This document shows positions 1 through 7,476 of a DNA stretch of 21,138 nucleotides, piece by piece. This stretch comes from Frondihabitans sp. Its GTDB lineage: Bacteria > Actinomycetota > Actinomycetes > Actinomycetales > Microbacteriaceae. The stretch is taken from positions 1-21,138 of the forward strand of contig JAODMX010000389.1 of the NCBI GenBank assembly GCA_025464735.1, written 5' to 3'. Both the position numbers and the translations under genes were made by a program. The first letter of the stretch is position 1; each line of letters opens with the position of its first letter. Under the pieces are notes generated by a model. That model was not told the DNA's origin and ran no database searches. It saw nothing but the letters and a program-made list of their open reading frames with translations.

Positions 1-809
1 ACAAGCGACCGGCCCTCGAACCGTGGCTGTTCGGTCATGAGGGCGCGCTGGACCTTCGTCTCGAGCAGGTGGGCGAACAGCGGCAGCGCGTGTCGCCGAC
101 TGAGATCGTCGATCGCCTCGAAGTGGGGGATGCTGACCCGCTGGGGAGCCGAGATGGAGACGGCTGCGGTGAGACGCCCCTCCTCGGCGCCGTGCCAGGT
201 CGAGATCAGATGCTCGTTCATCGCGAGCAGGCCGGCTGCGTCGAGCGGGGCCGGTGCGTCCAGCGAGGCTTGCAGGTCCGGGTCGTCGTAGCCGCCGATG
301 AACGGGAGCTTGTCGCGCTCGGTCAGTTCGGGCTGGTCGAGGGCGACGCTGGCGCGCATGCCGCAGTCGGCATACGCCTGCATCATGGCGTCGATGATCT
401 CAGGGGTCGGGAACGGCATGACGAACGCGTCGTCTTGAACGGTGGTCGTCCCGGTCCGGAGCATCTCGAGGGCCGCGAGCATCGTGCGGAGGTAGGCCTC
501 GCGCGGCGTCGGGGCGAGCGCCGGGTCAGCCGGCGACTCATAGAGCATGAAGCTCTCGAGCGGCATGCTCGGCAGAAGCCCCTTCAGGTGGTTCGCCGGT
601 GAGTGGTAGTGCGCGTTGATGAGGCCGGGCACGAGGAGGTGGTGACCCGCGCCTTCGATCCGGCGGGCGTCGGATCCTGCATCGCTAGCGGCAGTCGGGC
701 CGATGCACCGGATCCCGGTGTGGTCGACCAGCACGTCCGTCGGCCCGAACATTCCGGCCTCGGAGTCGGCGTCGTAGACATAGACGTCGCTGAAGAGCGA
801 TTCGGTCAC
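1..809 (-). CDS. Amidohydrolase (cytosine deaminase / ATZ-TRZ-like), C-terminus cut by window edge
   Basis: This is a metal-dependent amidohydrolase of the deaminase/hydrolase superfamily, expected to deaminate or open a cyclic nitrogen compound in the cytosol. I read 269 residues from a GTG start. The N-terminal beta-sandwich strand leads into PGLINAHYHS with the HxH metal pair at H67 and H69. A further metal-type His is at H247 in the stretch AHLLETKVQ, which is typical of the ATZ/TRZ and guanine/cytosine deaminase-like branch. The C-terminal metal Asp lies beyond the window. The GTG was chosen because it overlaps the racemase stop (GTGA) and has GGAGG at 816-820, six bases upstream. It is the last visible gene of the operon. 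The preceding racemase is a hydantoin-racemase type, so a cyclic amide or ureide substrate is possible, but the substrate is inference. The family call is firm. Confidence 0.85.
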   Translation of the reverse strand, partial: MTESLFSDVYVYDADSEAGMFGPTDVLVDHTGIRCIGPTAASDAGSDARRIEGAGHHLLVPGLINAHYHSPANHLKGLLPSMPLESFMLYESPADPALAPTPREAYLRTMLAALEMLRTGTTTVQDDAFVMPFPTPEIIDAMMQAYADCGMRASVALDQPELTERDKLPFIGGYDDPDLQASLDAPAPLDAAGLLAMNEHLISTWHGAEEGRLTAAVSISAPQRVSIPHFEAIDDLSRRHALPLFAHLLETKVQRALMTEQPRFEGRSL

Positions 810-1540
810 TTCGCGCCTCCCTCTCTTACGGGCCGGTCGCCGGGTGTGCCGAGGCCCTGAGCGAGAAGACCCTCGGCGATCGTGACGGCAGCCGTCACTC
901 CTTCGACGACGGGGATCCCGAGCGCGGCTTCGAGAGGCCGGACGAGGTCCGCGAGACCCGCGCAACCGAGCACGATCGCCCCGGCGGCATCGTCGTCGAT
1001 GGCGCGGCGCCCCTCGGCGACGAAGAGATCGAGCAGGTGGAGCGACCCGTTCTGGACCTCGGCGACCGGCTCGTCCACGGCCCGAACGACACAGCGGTGA
1101 CCGAGACCGAGGGTGCGGACGACGCGCTCGGACTGCTCCCGCGTGCGTTTCGGCATCGTGATGATCGAGAAGCGGTGAGCGACGAGGGCGGCGGTCAGGA
1201 GGGCCGCCTCGGTCATCCCGACGACCGGGCCGAGAGCGGCCTCGCGAGCCCCCGGCACTCCGGTGTCCCCGAAGCAGGCGATCACGTAGGCGTCGGGTCG
1301 CAGGCCGGCAGCGAGCCGCTCCAGGCGCTCCACCTCGCGAAGCACGCTGAGCGCACCGTGCACCTCATCGACGTGGCTCTCGATGCTGGGCACACCCGAT
1401 GTCGGCGTCACGCCGACGAGTGTGGTGCCGGGCCGGGCTGCGGGGGCTGCCGCTGCGACCACCCCTTCGGTCATCGAGACCGTCGTGTTCGGATTGATGA
1501 TCGCGATCCGGAACCCGCCGGTCACGAGCGCGCCGGTCAT
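806..1540 (-). CDS. Asp/Glu/hydantoin racemase family protein
   Basis: This 244-residue cytosolic protein belongs to the cofactor-independent two-cysteine racemase family (aspartate/glutamate/hydantoin racemase, maleate isomerase). It begins with the family's N-terminal strand followed by NPNTT (residues 16-20). The two catalytic cysteines are visible: C89 in ACFGDTG and C193 in LGCAGL. Length matches hydantoin racemases (about 240 residues). The ATG overlaps the stop of the upstream kinase as ATGA, and GAGG lies about nine bases upstream, so translational coupling is likely. Its gene order, between a sugar-type kinase and an amidohydrolase, suggests it racemises or isomerises an intermediate carrying a nitrogen-bearing stereocentre. 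Hydantoin, allantoin and amino-acid substrates cannot be told apart from sequence alone. Confidence 0.9.
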   Translation of the reverse strand: MTGALVTGGFRIAIINPNTTVSMTEGVVAAAAPAARPGTTLVGVTPTSGVPSIESHVDEVHGALSVLREVERLERLAAGLRPDAYVIACFGDTGVPGAREAALGPVVGMTEAALLTAALVAHRFSIITMPKRTREQSERVVRTLGLGHRCVVRAVDEPVAEVQNGSLHLLDLFVAEGRRAIDDDAAGAIVLGCAGLADLVRPLEAALGIPVVEGVTAAVTIAEGLLAQGLGTPGDRPVREGGAK

Positions 1541-2412
1541 CGGTGCGCCTCGCTGGTCGCTCGAAGGAGGCCCGCAATGCCGAAGTCCGAAATGGCGACG
1601 CGGGCGGCGTCGGATCCTGCGCGCGCCGCTTCGACCGGATCACCGGCAAGGAGATGGTGCGCGGCGAAGGCGCCGCAGAACGCATCGCCCGCGCCGGTGC
1701 TGTCGACCGACTCGACAACGTCGGTCTCGACGAGGGTCACGCGATCTGCGGCGAGCACCAGCGACCCCCGCGAGGCGCGCTTGATGACGATGGCCGACGG
1801 ACCCAGCGCGGCAAAGAATCGGGCCGCTTCGACGAGGTCGTTCGTCTCGGCGAGCGCGACCGCCTCGACCTCGCTTGGCAGGAACACGTCGACGCACCTC
1901 ACAATGTCAAGGAGGGCGTCACGGTTGCCTGCGAGGTAGTCCTCCTGGAGGTCCAGGTAGAGGGTCGCCGCCGTGTTCTCGCGCAGCCAGGGCGTGAGCG
2001 CGAGCTGGGATTCGAGGCTCATGGCCGAGAGCACCAGGCCGGAGGCGGCGAGAGCACTCGCGGGCACGTCAGCGGGGTAGACGGACAGAGCGTCGAACTC
2101 GGCCTCGGTAGAGTGCATCAGCCAGGAGCGGCTGCCGTCGGCCTCATAGGTGACGGTGTTGCGAACGGTCGGGAGGGCGCGGCGAGGCAGATCGGCCACG
2201 CCGATGCCGGCAGCGGCGAGGCCGTCGAGGACCGTCGACGGCAGATCGTCGCCGACCGGCGCCAGCAGGTCGACGCGCTCGAGGAGGAGACGCGCGGCGA
2301 GGGCTGCGTAAGCGGCGTCGCCTCCAGTGGCGGGTTCCGACAGGACGCCGCCGTGGACGGCCTGGTCGATGGTGAGGTTTCCGACGCAGACGAGTCGCGG
2401 GCTGTCAATCAT
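1537..2412 (-). CDS. PfkB-family carbohydrate kinase
   Basis: This is a 291-residue ribokinase-fold (PfkB) kinase that phosphorylates a sugar, sugar derivative or nucleoside with ATP. The N-terminal substrate-binding segment has GNLTID at 11-16 and a TGGDAAYAA stretch at 29-37. The C-terminal signature is DSTGAGDAFCGAF at 237-249, with D243 as the catalytic base and the preceding GAG forming the anion hole. Length is normal to slightly short for the family. The ATG overlaps the SIS gene by 8 bases, and the stop overlaps the racemase start as ATGA. Fructosamine kinases FrlD and FraD are PfkB proteins paired with SIS deglycases, so phosphorylation of an Amadori-like substrate is one plausible role. 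Ribokinase or nucleoside kinase activity is an alternative. Confidence 0.9.
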   Translation of the reverse strand: MIDSPRLVCVGNLTIDQAVHGGVLSEPATGGDAAYAALAARLLLERVDLLAPVGDDLPSTVLDGLAAAGIGVADLPRRALPTVRNTVTYEADGSRSWLMHSTEAEFDALSVYPADVPASALAASGLVLSAMSLESQLALTPWLRENTAATLYLDLQEDYLAGNRDALLDIVRCVDVFLPSEVEAVALAETNDLVEAARFFAALGPSAIVIKRASRGSLVLAADRVTLVETDVVESVDSTGAGDAFCGAFAAHHLLAGDPVEAARAGSDAARVAISDFGIAGLLRATSEAHR

Positions 2413-3613
2413 GGGTCGACCCGTCGCGGGCGCCTTCGGCTGCGGCTTCGGCCGCGACGAACTTCGCCATTCCGAGGTGGTACCCGATCAACTGGGCCGG
2501 CACGAGGTAGAGCAGGGGGCTGAGCGACTCCGACACAGTCGGCAGACGCAGGATCCCGTCGGCGAAGTCGTCGAACGCCCTCTCGCCCTCGGTCGTGGCG
2601 ACGTACAGCGTGCCGCCGTAGCGGTGCGAGTCACGCCCGGTGTCGAGGGCGCGGGGCACGGACGGACCGGTCGGGGCAAAGAGGAACATCGGCTCGCCCG
2701 GCTTCTGGCTGTTGTAGTGGTGGAACTCCTCGACCTGGATCTCGACGGCATGATCGGGGCTCGTCTCTTTCACCTTTGCCGCGCCGACGATGGCCGCGGC
2801 CCAGTTCGGGCCTCCGGCCGAGAAGAGGTACATGGTGCGCGCCGCCTCGATTCTCGCGATCTCAGCGACCGGGCCGTCAAGGGCGGCCAGAACGCCGGCC
2901 ATCGCATCGGGCAACGTTTCCAGCTCGGCTGTGAGCGCCTCGGCATCGGCCGCACCCCGCAGGTGACCGACGGTTGTCGCCAGCCGAAGCAGCAGCGAGA
3001 GCGCAGTCGTCGACGATTGGGTGGGCCAACCCACGCGGGTGGCCGAGAGCAGCAGCGTGTTCTCACTCTCGACATCGAGGGTCGAGCCGACCGTATTCGT
3101 GAGGGCCAGCGTCAGCGCCCCGGCGTGCTGCGCGACGAGAAGGGCTTCCACGGTGCGTGTGGTCTCCCCCGAGCTCGATAGGGCGACGACGAGCGAGTCG
3201 GAGGTGACGAGGTGTTGCTGGTAGTAGGCAAACTCGAGCGCCTGAACAGGTTCGCAGGGCACCCCGAGCATCAGCTCGAGCGTGCGACGAGCGGCGATCA
3301 TGACGGCGAGCGAGTCTCCGGCGCCGACGAGGAAGACTCGGTCGATCTCCTTGGCCGCGATCCGCCCGGCCACGATGGGCAGGGTGTCCGAATTTCGCGC
3401 CCAGGTGGCGCGGATCGCGTCGGGCTGGCCGAGCATCTCGCCCCGGGTGGCGTCGACCCGGCGGCGGCGCTCCGCGTCCAGAGGATCATCGGTCGGCAGG
3501 GCCAGAATCCCCGCACGCTCCTTCGCGGAGACACGCTCGACGATGCTCTTCTGGCGGGCGTCGAGCGGACTGTCGGCGGCGAGAAGAGGGCTGTCGAGGG
3601 TCTTGGTTGGCAT
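2405..3613 (-). CDS. Double-SIS domain sugar isomerase / deglycase-like protein
   Basis: This 402-residue protein has tandem sugar-isomerase (SIS) domains like the isomerase half of GlmS, AgaS and the fructosamine-6-phosphate deglycases FrlB/FraB. The first SIS domain shows VGAGDS at 96-101 and the phosphate-binding SSSGET at 146-151. The second shows VEEFHHY at 294-300, placing a Glu and a His where GlmS, FrlB and FraB have a catalytic E-x-x-H stretch. There is no N-terminal glutaminase domain, so it is not a full GlmS. About 80 residues precede the first SIS core. It acts on a phosphosugar, probably removing or moving an amino substituent. The downstream kinase overlaps it by 8 bases. Choosing between amino-sugar deaminase/isomerase (AgaS-like) and Amadori deglycase needs homology searching. 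Confidence 0.87.
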   Translation of the reverse strand: MPTKTLDSPLLAADSPLDARQKSIVERVSAKERAGILALPTDDPLDAERRRRVDATRGEMLGQPDAIRATWARNSDTLPIVAGRIAAKEIDRVFLVGAGDSLAVMIAARRTLELMLGVPCEPVQALEFAYYQQHLVTSDSLVVALSSSGETTRTVEALLVAQHAGALTLALTNTVGSTLDVESENTLLLSATRVGWPTQSSTTALSLLLRLATTVGHLRGAADAEALTAELETLPDAMAGVLAALDGPVAEIARIEAARTMYLFSAGGPNWAAAIVGAAKVKETSPDHAVEIQVEEFHHYNSQKPGEPMFLFAPTGPSVPRALDTGRDSHRYGGTLYVATTEGERAFDDFADGILRLPTVSESLSPLLYLVPAQLIGYHLGMAKFVAAEAAAEGARDGSTHD

Positions 3614-3659
3614 AGTTCTGGCTTTCTCGGGGAGGTGCTGCGGAAAGAAGAAGGGCGGG

Positions 3660-4454
3660 TCAGACCGACGCGGCGGTGATGGACCGCGCGACCGCTCCGA
3701 GATCCTGGGCTGTCACGGGATCGATGCGGGCGTCGTAGCCGGAGCCGTCCTTGAGAACGCTGCCGAGGATCGCTCCGTCGGAGCCGCGCACGGCGGTCTC
3801 GAGGGAAGCCAACGAGACCCGGCCGCCGATGAAGACAGACACTCCGGTGGGAACGGCGCCGCTCTCGCGCAGCACCGCGATGTCGGAGACGGCATCGGCC
3901 ACGCCCGAGTCGCGCGTGACGATGACGGCGTCGGCTCCGCCGAAGTCGAGCGCCTGAGCTGCGGCCCAGGCGACGTCCCCGCTGAGCGCGAGGCTCGTCG
4001 CCTCGTGCAGGTCCGCCCAGATCTCGACATCGCTGCCGAGCAGGCGCTTCATCTGGGCGACCTCGAACGAGCAGCCCTCGATCCAGCCGGTCGGCCCGAC
4101 CGAGACGCCGGTCAGCACTTTGACGCGCACGAACGTTGCACCGATGGCGTGGGCGATCGCGACACCGGACGGTCCGTCGTTGTGGCCGACGACGACTCCA
4201 AGCCCGATCGTCGTCGCCTGACGAACGGCTGCGCCGATCACGGCGAGCGCTGCGACCGTCGCGGCTCCGACGGTGGTCGGCTGCGGCTCGTCGCTGGCGT
4301 CCTGCACCATGACGTCGGTGAATCCGGCCGCCTGAAGGATCCGGGCGTCCTCGGCTGCACAAGCCGCCATCTCGAGCACCGAGCGACCCTCGTAGTTCGC
4401 CGCGCCAGGCAACGGCGGGAGGTGCAGGACACCCACCAGTCGGAAGTCACACAT
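3660..4454 (-). CDS. BtpA/SgcQ family TIM-barrel protein
   Basis: This is a 264-residue soluble protein of the BtpA/SgcQ family. The family was named for a photosystem I biogenesis factor but is widespread in sugar operons such as E. coli sgc, where its chemistry is not well defined. Family-like stretches are VGVLHLPPLPGA (7-18), a hydrophobic strand ending MVQDASD (49-55), GATFVRVKVLTG (105-116), EIWADLHEA (144-152) and GGADAVIVT (172-180), which together suggest a phosphate-binding beta/alpha barrel. I chose ATG 4454 because the protein aligns from its first strand there and GAGAGG lies seven bases upstream. An in-frame extension to 4658 would run through the operator region and look non-coding. 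It is the first gene of the operon, 46 bp before the SIS gene. Confidence 0.85.
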   Translation of the reverse strand: MCDFRLVGVLHLPPLPGAANYEGRSVLEMAACAAEDARILQAAGFTDVMVQDASDEPQPTTVGAATVAALAVIGAAVRQATTIGLGVVVGHNDGPSGVAIAHAIGATFVRVKVLTGVSVGPTGWIEGCSFEVAQMKRLLGSDVEIWADLHEATSLALSGDVAWAAAQALDFGGADAVIVTRDSGVADAVSDIAVLRESGAVPTGVSVFIGGRVSLASLETAVRGSDGAILGSVLKDGSGYDARIDPVTAQDLGAVARSITAASV

Positions 4455-4494
4455 CGGTTGCCTCTCGTTTTGATCTCGCATCTCAGCGATGTCA

Positions 4495-4510
4495 AAACGG
4501 TATACCGTTT
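4495..4510. promoter_or_regulatory. Perfect 16-bp palindromic operator (O1)
   Basis: The sequence AAACGGTATACCGTTT is an exact dyad centred between 4502 and 4503. It lies 41 bp upstream of the BtpA start in the divergent gap. On the minus strand its edge overlaps TTGACA (4495-4490), a consensus -35 box pointing toward the operon, so a bound regulator could block RNA polymerase. The core GGTATACC resembles GntR-type or LacI-type sites, but no such regulator is encoded in the window. Confidence 0.7.
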
Positions 4511-4556
4511 CCTGTTTCGGCCAGGTTTCAGCGTGTGAATTCGATGTTACAACGCT

Positions 4557-4575
4557 AAACGGTAGACCGATCGGT
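4557..4575. promoter_or_regulatory. Second, related operator-like site (O2)
   Basis: The left half AAACGGTA (4557-4564) is identical to the left half of the perfect palindrome at 4495-4510, and the core CGGT-NN-ACCG is shared. The site continues into a second exact dyad, ACCGATCGGT (4566-4575), so three CGGT half-sites are stacked. The two centres are 62 bp apart, close to six helical turns, which would suit cooperative binding or looping. It lies 54 bp before the phosphotransferase start. Confidence 0.5.
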
Positions 4576-4628
4576 GCGTGTGCGTGGTTTGAGGAGTGCC
4601 ATGAGGGCTGGTCGGAGATGATAGTCGG

Positions 4629-5462
4629 ATGCGTCACTACGTCGAAAGCGACCCTCACGCTCCGGAGATCCCCCTCCTCGGCGGCGACGTCACGGAGGGT
4701 CTGGTGGTGAAGAACAACACCGTTCGTCGGCCGCCGCTACTCGGCTCGGACGCCGTGGCCCGCCTCCTCACCGAGCTGGAGCGCGTCGGCTTCGACGGGA
4801 GCCCCCGACACCTCGGCGTCGATGACCAGGGGCGACACGTCCTGACGTTCGTCGAGGGCGAGGTCGCCGCCCGACCGTGGCCCGCGTGGGTCGCCAGCGA
4901 AGAGAGACTCGTGAGCCTGGCCCGCCTCGTGCGGCGCTACGACGATGCGGCAGCGGCCCTCGGCATTCCTTCGTGGGCCACCGAGCTCGAGCCCGCAGAG
5001 GTCGAGGGCGCTCCGCCACGAATCGCAAGGGATCCAGAACTCGTCGCCCACCTGGACATCACGCCGGAGAACGTGGTCTTCCGCAACGCCCAGGCTCATG
5101 CCCTCATCGACTTCGATCTTGCCAAACCCGCGACCCGGGTCGACGAGGTCTGCAATCTCCTGCTGTGGTGGGCGCCCTGGATGCCTGTCCGCGACCGCCG
5201 GGAGGTCCTTCGTGATGCGGATCCGGCGCATCGGGCCCGCCTGGTCGTCGACGCTTACGGTCTCGAGGAACAAGATCGGCGACTGCTCGTGTCAACCGCG
5301 CAAAACGTCGCGGACCGCTCGTGGTTCTCCATGCGGCACCGGGCTCGCACACTCGGCGGCGGCTGGCAGAGGATGTGGGACGAAGGGGTCGGCGACGTCA
5401 TCCTGCGCCGCCAGGTGTGGTTGCGCGAGAACGCCGCGGCGCTCGAGGCCGCGGTCGCTTGA
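4629..5462 (+). CDS. Phosphotransferase family protein (aminoglycoside phosphotransferase / choline kinase fold)
   Basis: This 277-residue protein has the eukaryotic-kinase-like APH fold. The catalytic loop is HLDITPENVVF, with H141, D143 and N148 corresponding to the H-x-D-x-x-x-x-N Brenner motif. The metal-binding LIDFDLA follows with D161 and D163. The N-terminal half, with GGDVTEGLVVKNNTVRRP (18-35), matches actinobacterial phosphotransferase proteins of unknown substrate that are often labelled aminoglycoside phosphotransferase. It likely phosphorylates a hydroxyl of a small molecule. True antibiotic resistance cannot be inferred. It is divergent from the BtpA operon and only 37 bp before the nucleotidyltransferase. 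GGAG at 4614-4617 is rather far from the ATG, so the ribosome binding site is weak. Confidence 0.85.
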   Translation: MRHYVESDPHAPEIPLLGGDVTEGLVVKNNTVRRPPLLGSDAVARLLTELERVGFDGSPRHLGVDDQGRHVLTFVEGEVAARPWPAWVASEERLVSLARLVRRYDDAAAALGIPSWATELEPAEVEGAPPRIARDPELVAHLDITPENVVFRNAQAHALIDFDLAKPATRVDEVCNLLLWWAPWMPVRDRREVLRDADPAHRARLVVDAYGLEEQDRRLLVSTAQNVADRSWFSMRHRARTLGGGWQRMWDEGVGDVILRRQVWLRENAAALEAAVA

Positions 5463-5486
5463 GGCCTCGGCAGCCACCCGTCTGCC

Positions 5487-5492
5487 TAAGCT
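5487..5492 (+). promoter_or_regulatory. Candidate -10 box for a leaderless transcript
   Basis: TAAGCT fits the actinobacterial TANNNT -10 pattern and ends seven bases before the ATG at 5500. No Shine-Dalgarno-like sequence precedes that ATG. The geometry matches leaderless mRNAs, where transcription begins at or next to the start codon. This is inferred from spacing only. Confidence 0.4.
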
Positions 5493-5499
5493 CGTCTCC

Positions 5500-6291
5500 A
5501 TGTCTCCCTCGTCCCACAATCTCGATGACGACGCATTCGTCGACCAGGTCGCAGATGCGCTCCAGAACCTCGCGGGAGTCGAGGGTGTCGCCCTCGGTGG
5601 CTCCCGGGCGCAGGGGACGAACCGTCCGGATAGCGACTGGGACTTCGCTCTCTACTACCGAGAAGGATTCGAGCCCGAAACCGTCAGAGATCTCGGCTGG
5701 CCGGGACGCCTGACCGACCTCGGCGGGTGGGGACGAATCTTCAACGGCGGCGGGGCAGTCACCGTCGATGAGCGCACAATCGACATTCACTACCGCGATC
5801 TCGGGCTCATCGAACACATTCACGACGACGCCGTTCGAGGCGAATTCACGATCGAGCCGCTCCTGTTTCACCAAGCGGGTCTTCCGAGCTACATCCTGCT
5901 GGCCGAGCTCGGGATCAACAACGCGCTTCGAGGCCACCTCCCAAAATGGGACTACCCGCAAGCACTTCGAGAATCGGCGCCGGGGATCTGGTGCGAGCGC
6001 GCTGAGCTCACCATGTTCTATGCAACCGAGGGCCACGCTCGCCACGGCCGCGTTGCGCAGTGCGCGGGCCTCCTGAGCGAGGCCGCCTGCCATGCGGGGC
6101 ACGCCATTATGGCCCACCGCGGCGAATGGGTCACGAACGAGAAGCACCTCTTGAGCAAGGCAGGACTCCGAGGGGTCGACGACATTGTTGCGGAGCTTGG
6201 CACCGAACCGGAGAGCCTTCTTCAGGCGGTTGGCAAAGCTCGCGATCTGCTTGTGGCTGCGATCCAGAACGAAGGGATCTTCCCAAGCTGA
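5500..6291 (+). CDS. Nucleotidyltransferase-fold protein (minimal/ANT-like)
   Basis: This 263-residue protein has a Pol-beta-like nucleotidyltransferase core. GGSRAQG at 33-39 is followed by SDWDF at 45-49, giving the two metal aspartates D46 and D48, and a third acidic position is D95 in TIDIHY. The C-terminal half (about 100-263) is helical and probably binds the acceptor, as in kanamycin nucleotidyltransferase-like and DUF4037-like proteins. It would transfer a nucleotide to a small molecule or protein, and the target is unknown. The reading frame stays open upstream into the phosphotransferase gene, but the GGS core fits the family only when translation starts at ATG 5500. It follows an APH-fold phosphotransferase, so both may act on related small molecules. 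The stop is 11 bp from the convergent dehydrogenase stop. Confidence 0.82.
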   Translation: MSPSSHNLDDDAFVDQVADALQNLAGVEGVALGGSRAQGTNRPDSDWDFALYYREGFEPETVRDLGWPGRLTDLGGWGRIFNGGGAVTVDERTIDIHYRDLGLIEHIHDDAVRGEFTIEPLLFHQAGLPSYILLAELGINNALRGHLPKWDYPQALRESAPGIWCERAELTMFYATEGHARHGRVAQCAGLLSEAACHAGHAIMAHRGEWVTNEKHLLSKAGLRGVDDIVAELGTEPESLLQAVGKARDLLVAAIQNEGIFPS

Positions 6292-6302
6292 TTGCTCGAC
6301 TG

Positions 6303-7235
6303 TCAGATGAGGATCTCGGCGAGGCCGCCGGAGATCTCCCAGATCCTTTTCGCATCCTCCTCGGATGCGACCCGTGAGTACAGCTTCTGCTCCGCCGGGA
6401 CGCCCGCCAGGTGCGCAAAACCGGACGGCCCGTAGAAGTGGCCACCCTCCGCGTCGGGACTGGTCGCCGCGTACACCGCAGGCAGCGCTGCCGACTCCGG
6501 GGTTCCGAACAGGATGCCCCAGCGGGAGAACGTGCGGATCATTTTCACCCCGGTGGTGTCCTTCGGCCGGCCCATGCCGGGCTGGGCGGCGAGAAGGTTC
6601 GTCGGGGAAATGCCGGGGTGGGACAGGTTGCTGGTGAGCCCCCAGTTCTCGGCGACGCTCCGACGGTTGAGCTCCAGCGCCCACAGGCCGAGGGCGATTT
6701 TCGACGACGAGTACGACTCCATGCCCCTATAGGTCTTCTCCCACTGGAGGTCATCCCAGTTGACGGCGTTCTGGTTCGCGGAGAGGCTGATCTGGGTCGT
6801 GACCCGGGCACGGCCGGCGCGCAGGAGCGACAGCAGATGCGCTGTGAGGGCGACGTGGCCGAGGTGGTTCGTGGCGAACTGCAGCTCGTAGCCGTCCGTC
6901 GTAATCTGACGGGTCGGCGGCGTCATCACCCCGGCGTTGTTGATCAGGATGTTGATCGGGCGGTCCTCGCCGATCAGGGTCTCGCCGAGCGCTCCGACGG
7001 AGGCGAGGGACGACAGATCCAGCACCCGGGTGCTGACATTCGCGCCAGGGACGGCAGCCGTGATTTCGGCGACGGCGGCGGCACCCTTGGACGGGTTCCG
7101 GACCGGAAGGATCACTTCCGCACCGGCTTTCGCGAGGCGCCGGGCAATGCGGAGGCCGATCCCGTCGCTCCCTCCGGTGACGAGCGCGAGCTTCCCGGTG
7201 AGGTCGGGGACGGCGATGTCAGATCTGCGAGGCAT
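6303..7235 (-). CDS. Short-chain dehydrogenase/reductase (SDR)
   Basis: This is a 310-residue classical-type SDR of the retinol dehydrogenase/oxidoreductase-like size class. The Rossmann motif TGGSDGIG is at 20-27, NNAG at 99-102, and the catalytic YSSSK gives Y175 and K179, with a serine-containing strand near 150-152. The R46 and N47 context after the second strand suggests NADP(H), though this is weak evidence. The ATG at 7235 was chosen because AGGGAG lies eight bases upstream and the Rossmann strand starts at the usual distance. An upstream extension to 7391 would cover the intergenic operator array and has no family similarity. Substrate is unknown. The repeat-rich gap upstream suggests regulation by a ligand-sensing repressor. 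Confidence 0.9.
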   Translation of the reverse strand: MPRRSDIAVPDLTGKLALVTGGSDGIGLRIARRLAKAGAEVILPVRNPSKGAAAVAEITAAVPGANVSTRVLDLSSLASVGALGETLIGEDRPINILINNAGVMTPPTRQITTDGYELQFATNHLGHVALTAHLLSLLRAGRARVTTQISLSANQNAVNWDDLQWEKTYRGMESYSSSKIALGLWALELNRRSVAENWGLTSNLSHPGISPTNLLAAQPGMGRPKDTTGVKMIRTFSRWGILFGTPESAALPAVYAATSPDAEGGHFYGPSGFAHLAGVPAEQKLYSRVASEEDAKRIWEISGGLAEILI

Positions 7236-7388
7236 GATGAACTCCCTTGATCGTGAAGCAGTTTCGGCGTTGATCCGAGTGTGGCCTCCGTTCAAAGTCG
7301 GATTCAGGGCGTTCTTATCCAGGGACTCCGGATCCGTGATTGTCACCCGTCCGGGCCAGTCCGTGGTCGAGGTCATCTCGCACCGGAA

Positions 7389-7431
7389 CAAGTACGCGAA
7401 TGTGCGTCAAGTACGAACTAGAAGGTACTTG
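7389..7431. promoter_or_regulatory. CAAGTAC operator-like array upstream of the SDR gene
   Basis: Three copies of one heptamer occur in 43 bp: CAAGTAC at 7389-7395, CAAGTAC again at 7408-7414 and its inverse GTACTTG at 7425-7431. The last two form an exact inverted repeat with a 10-bp spacer. The cluster lies about 160-200 bp upstream of the SDR start. This arrangement is typical of sites for dimeric winged-helix repressors such as HxlR, MarR or PadR proteins. No such regulator is encoded in the window. Confidence 0.5.
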
Positions 7432-7476
7432 AGGCCGAAAGACGTACTCGACAGGCAGCGCCAGGGCGCAGCGCCC

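Noticed and set aside
3282..4538. Plus-strand open frame of 418 codons over the BtpA and SIS genes
   Set aside because: Low-complexity Arg/Ser/Gly composition, opposite two recognised genes, and no family motif.
4455..4658. N-terminal extension of the BtpA protein
   Set aside because: It would translate through the palindromic operator, lacks family similarity, and a good ribosome binding site precedes ATG 4454.
4945..5499. N-terminal extension of the nucleotidyltransferase frame into the phosphotransferase gene
   Set aside because: The extension reads as Arg/Ser/Pro-rich shadow sequence, and the family fold begins just after ATG 5500.
6291..6303. Intrinsic terminator between the convergent nucleotidyltransferase and SDR genes
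   Set aside because: Only 11 bases separate the stops, and no hairpin with a T-run is visible.
5398..6684. Minus-strand open frame of 428 codons over the nucleotidyltransferase gene
   Set aside because: Antisense to intact GGS/DxD motifs and composed of shadow-type Arg/Pro/Gly sequence.
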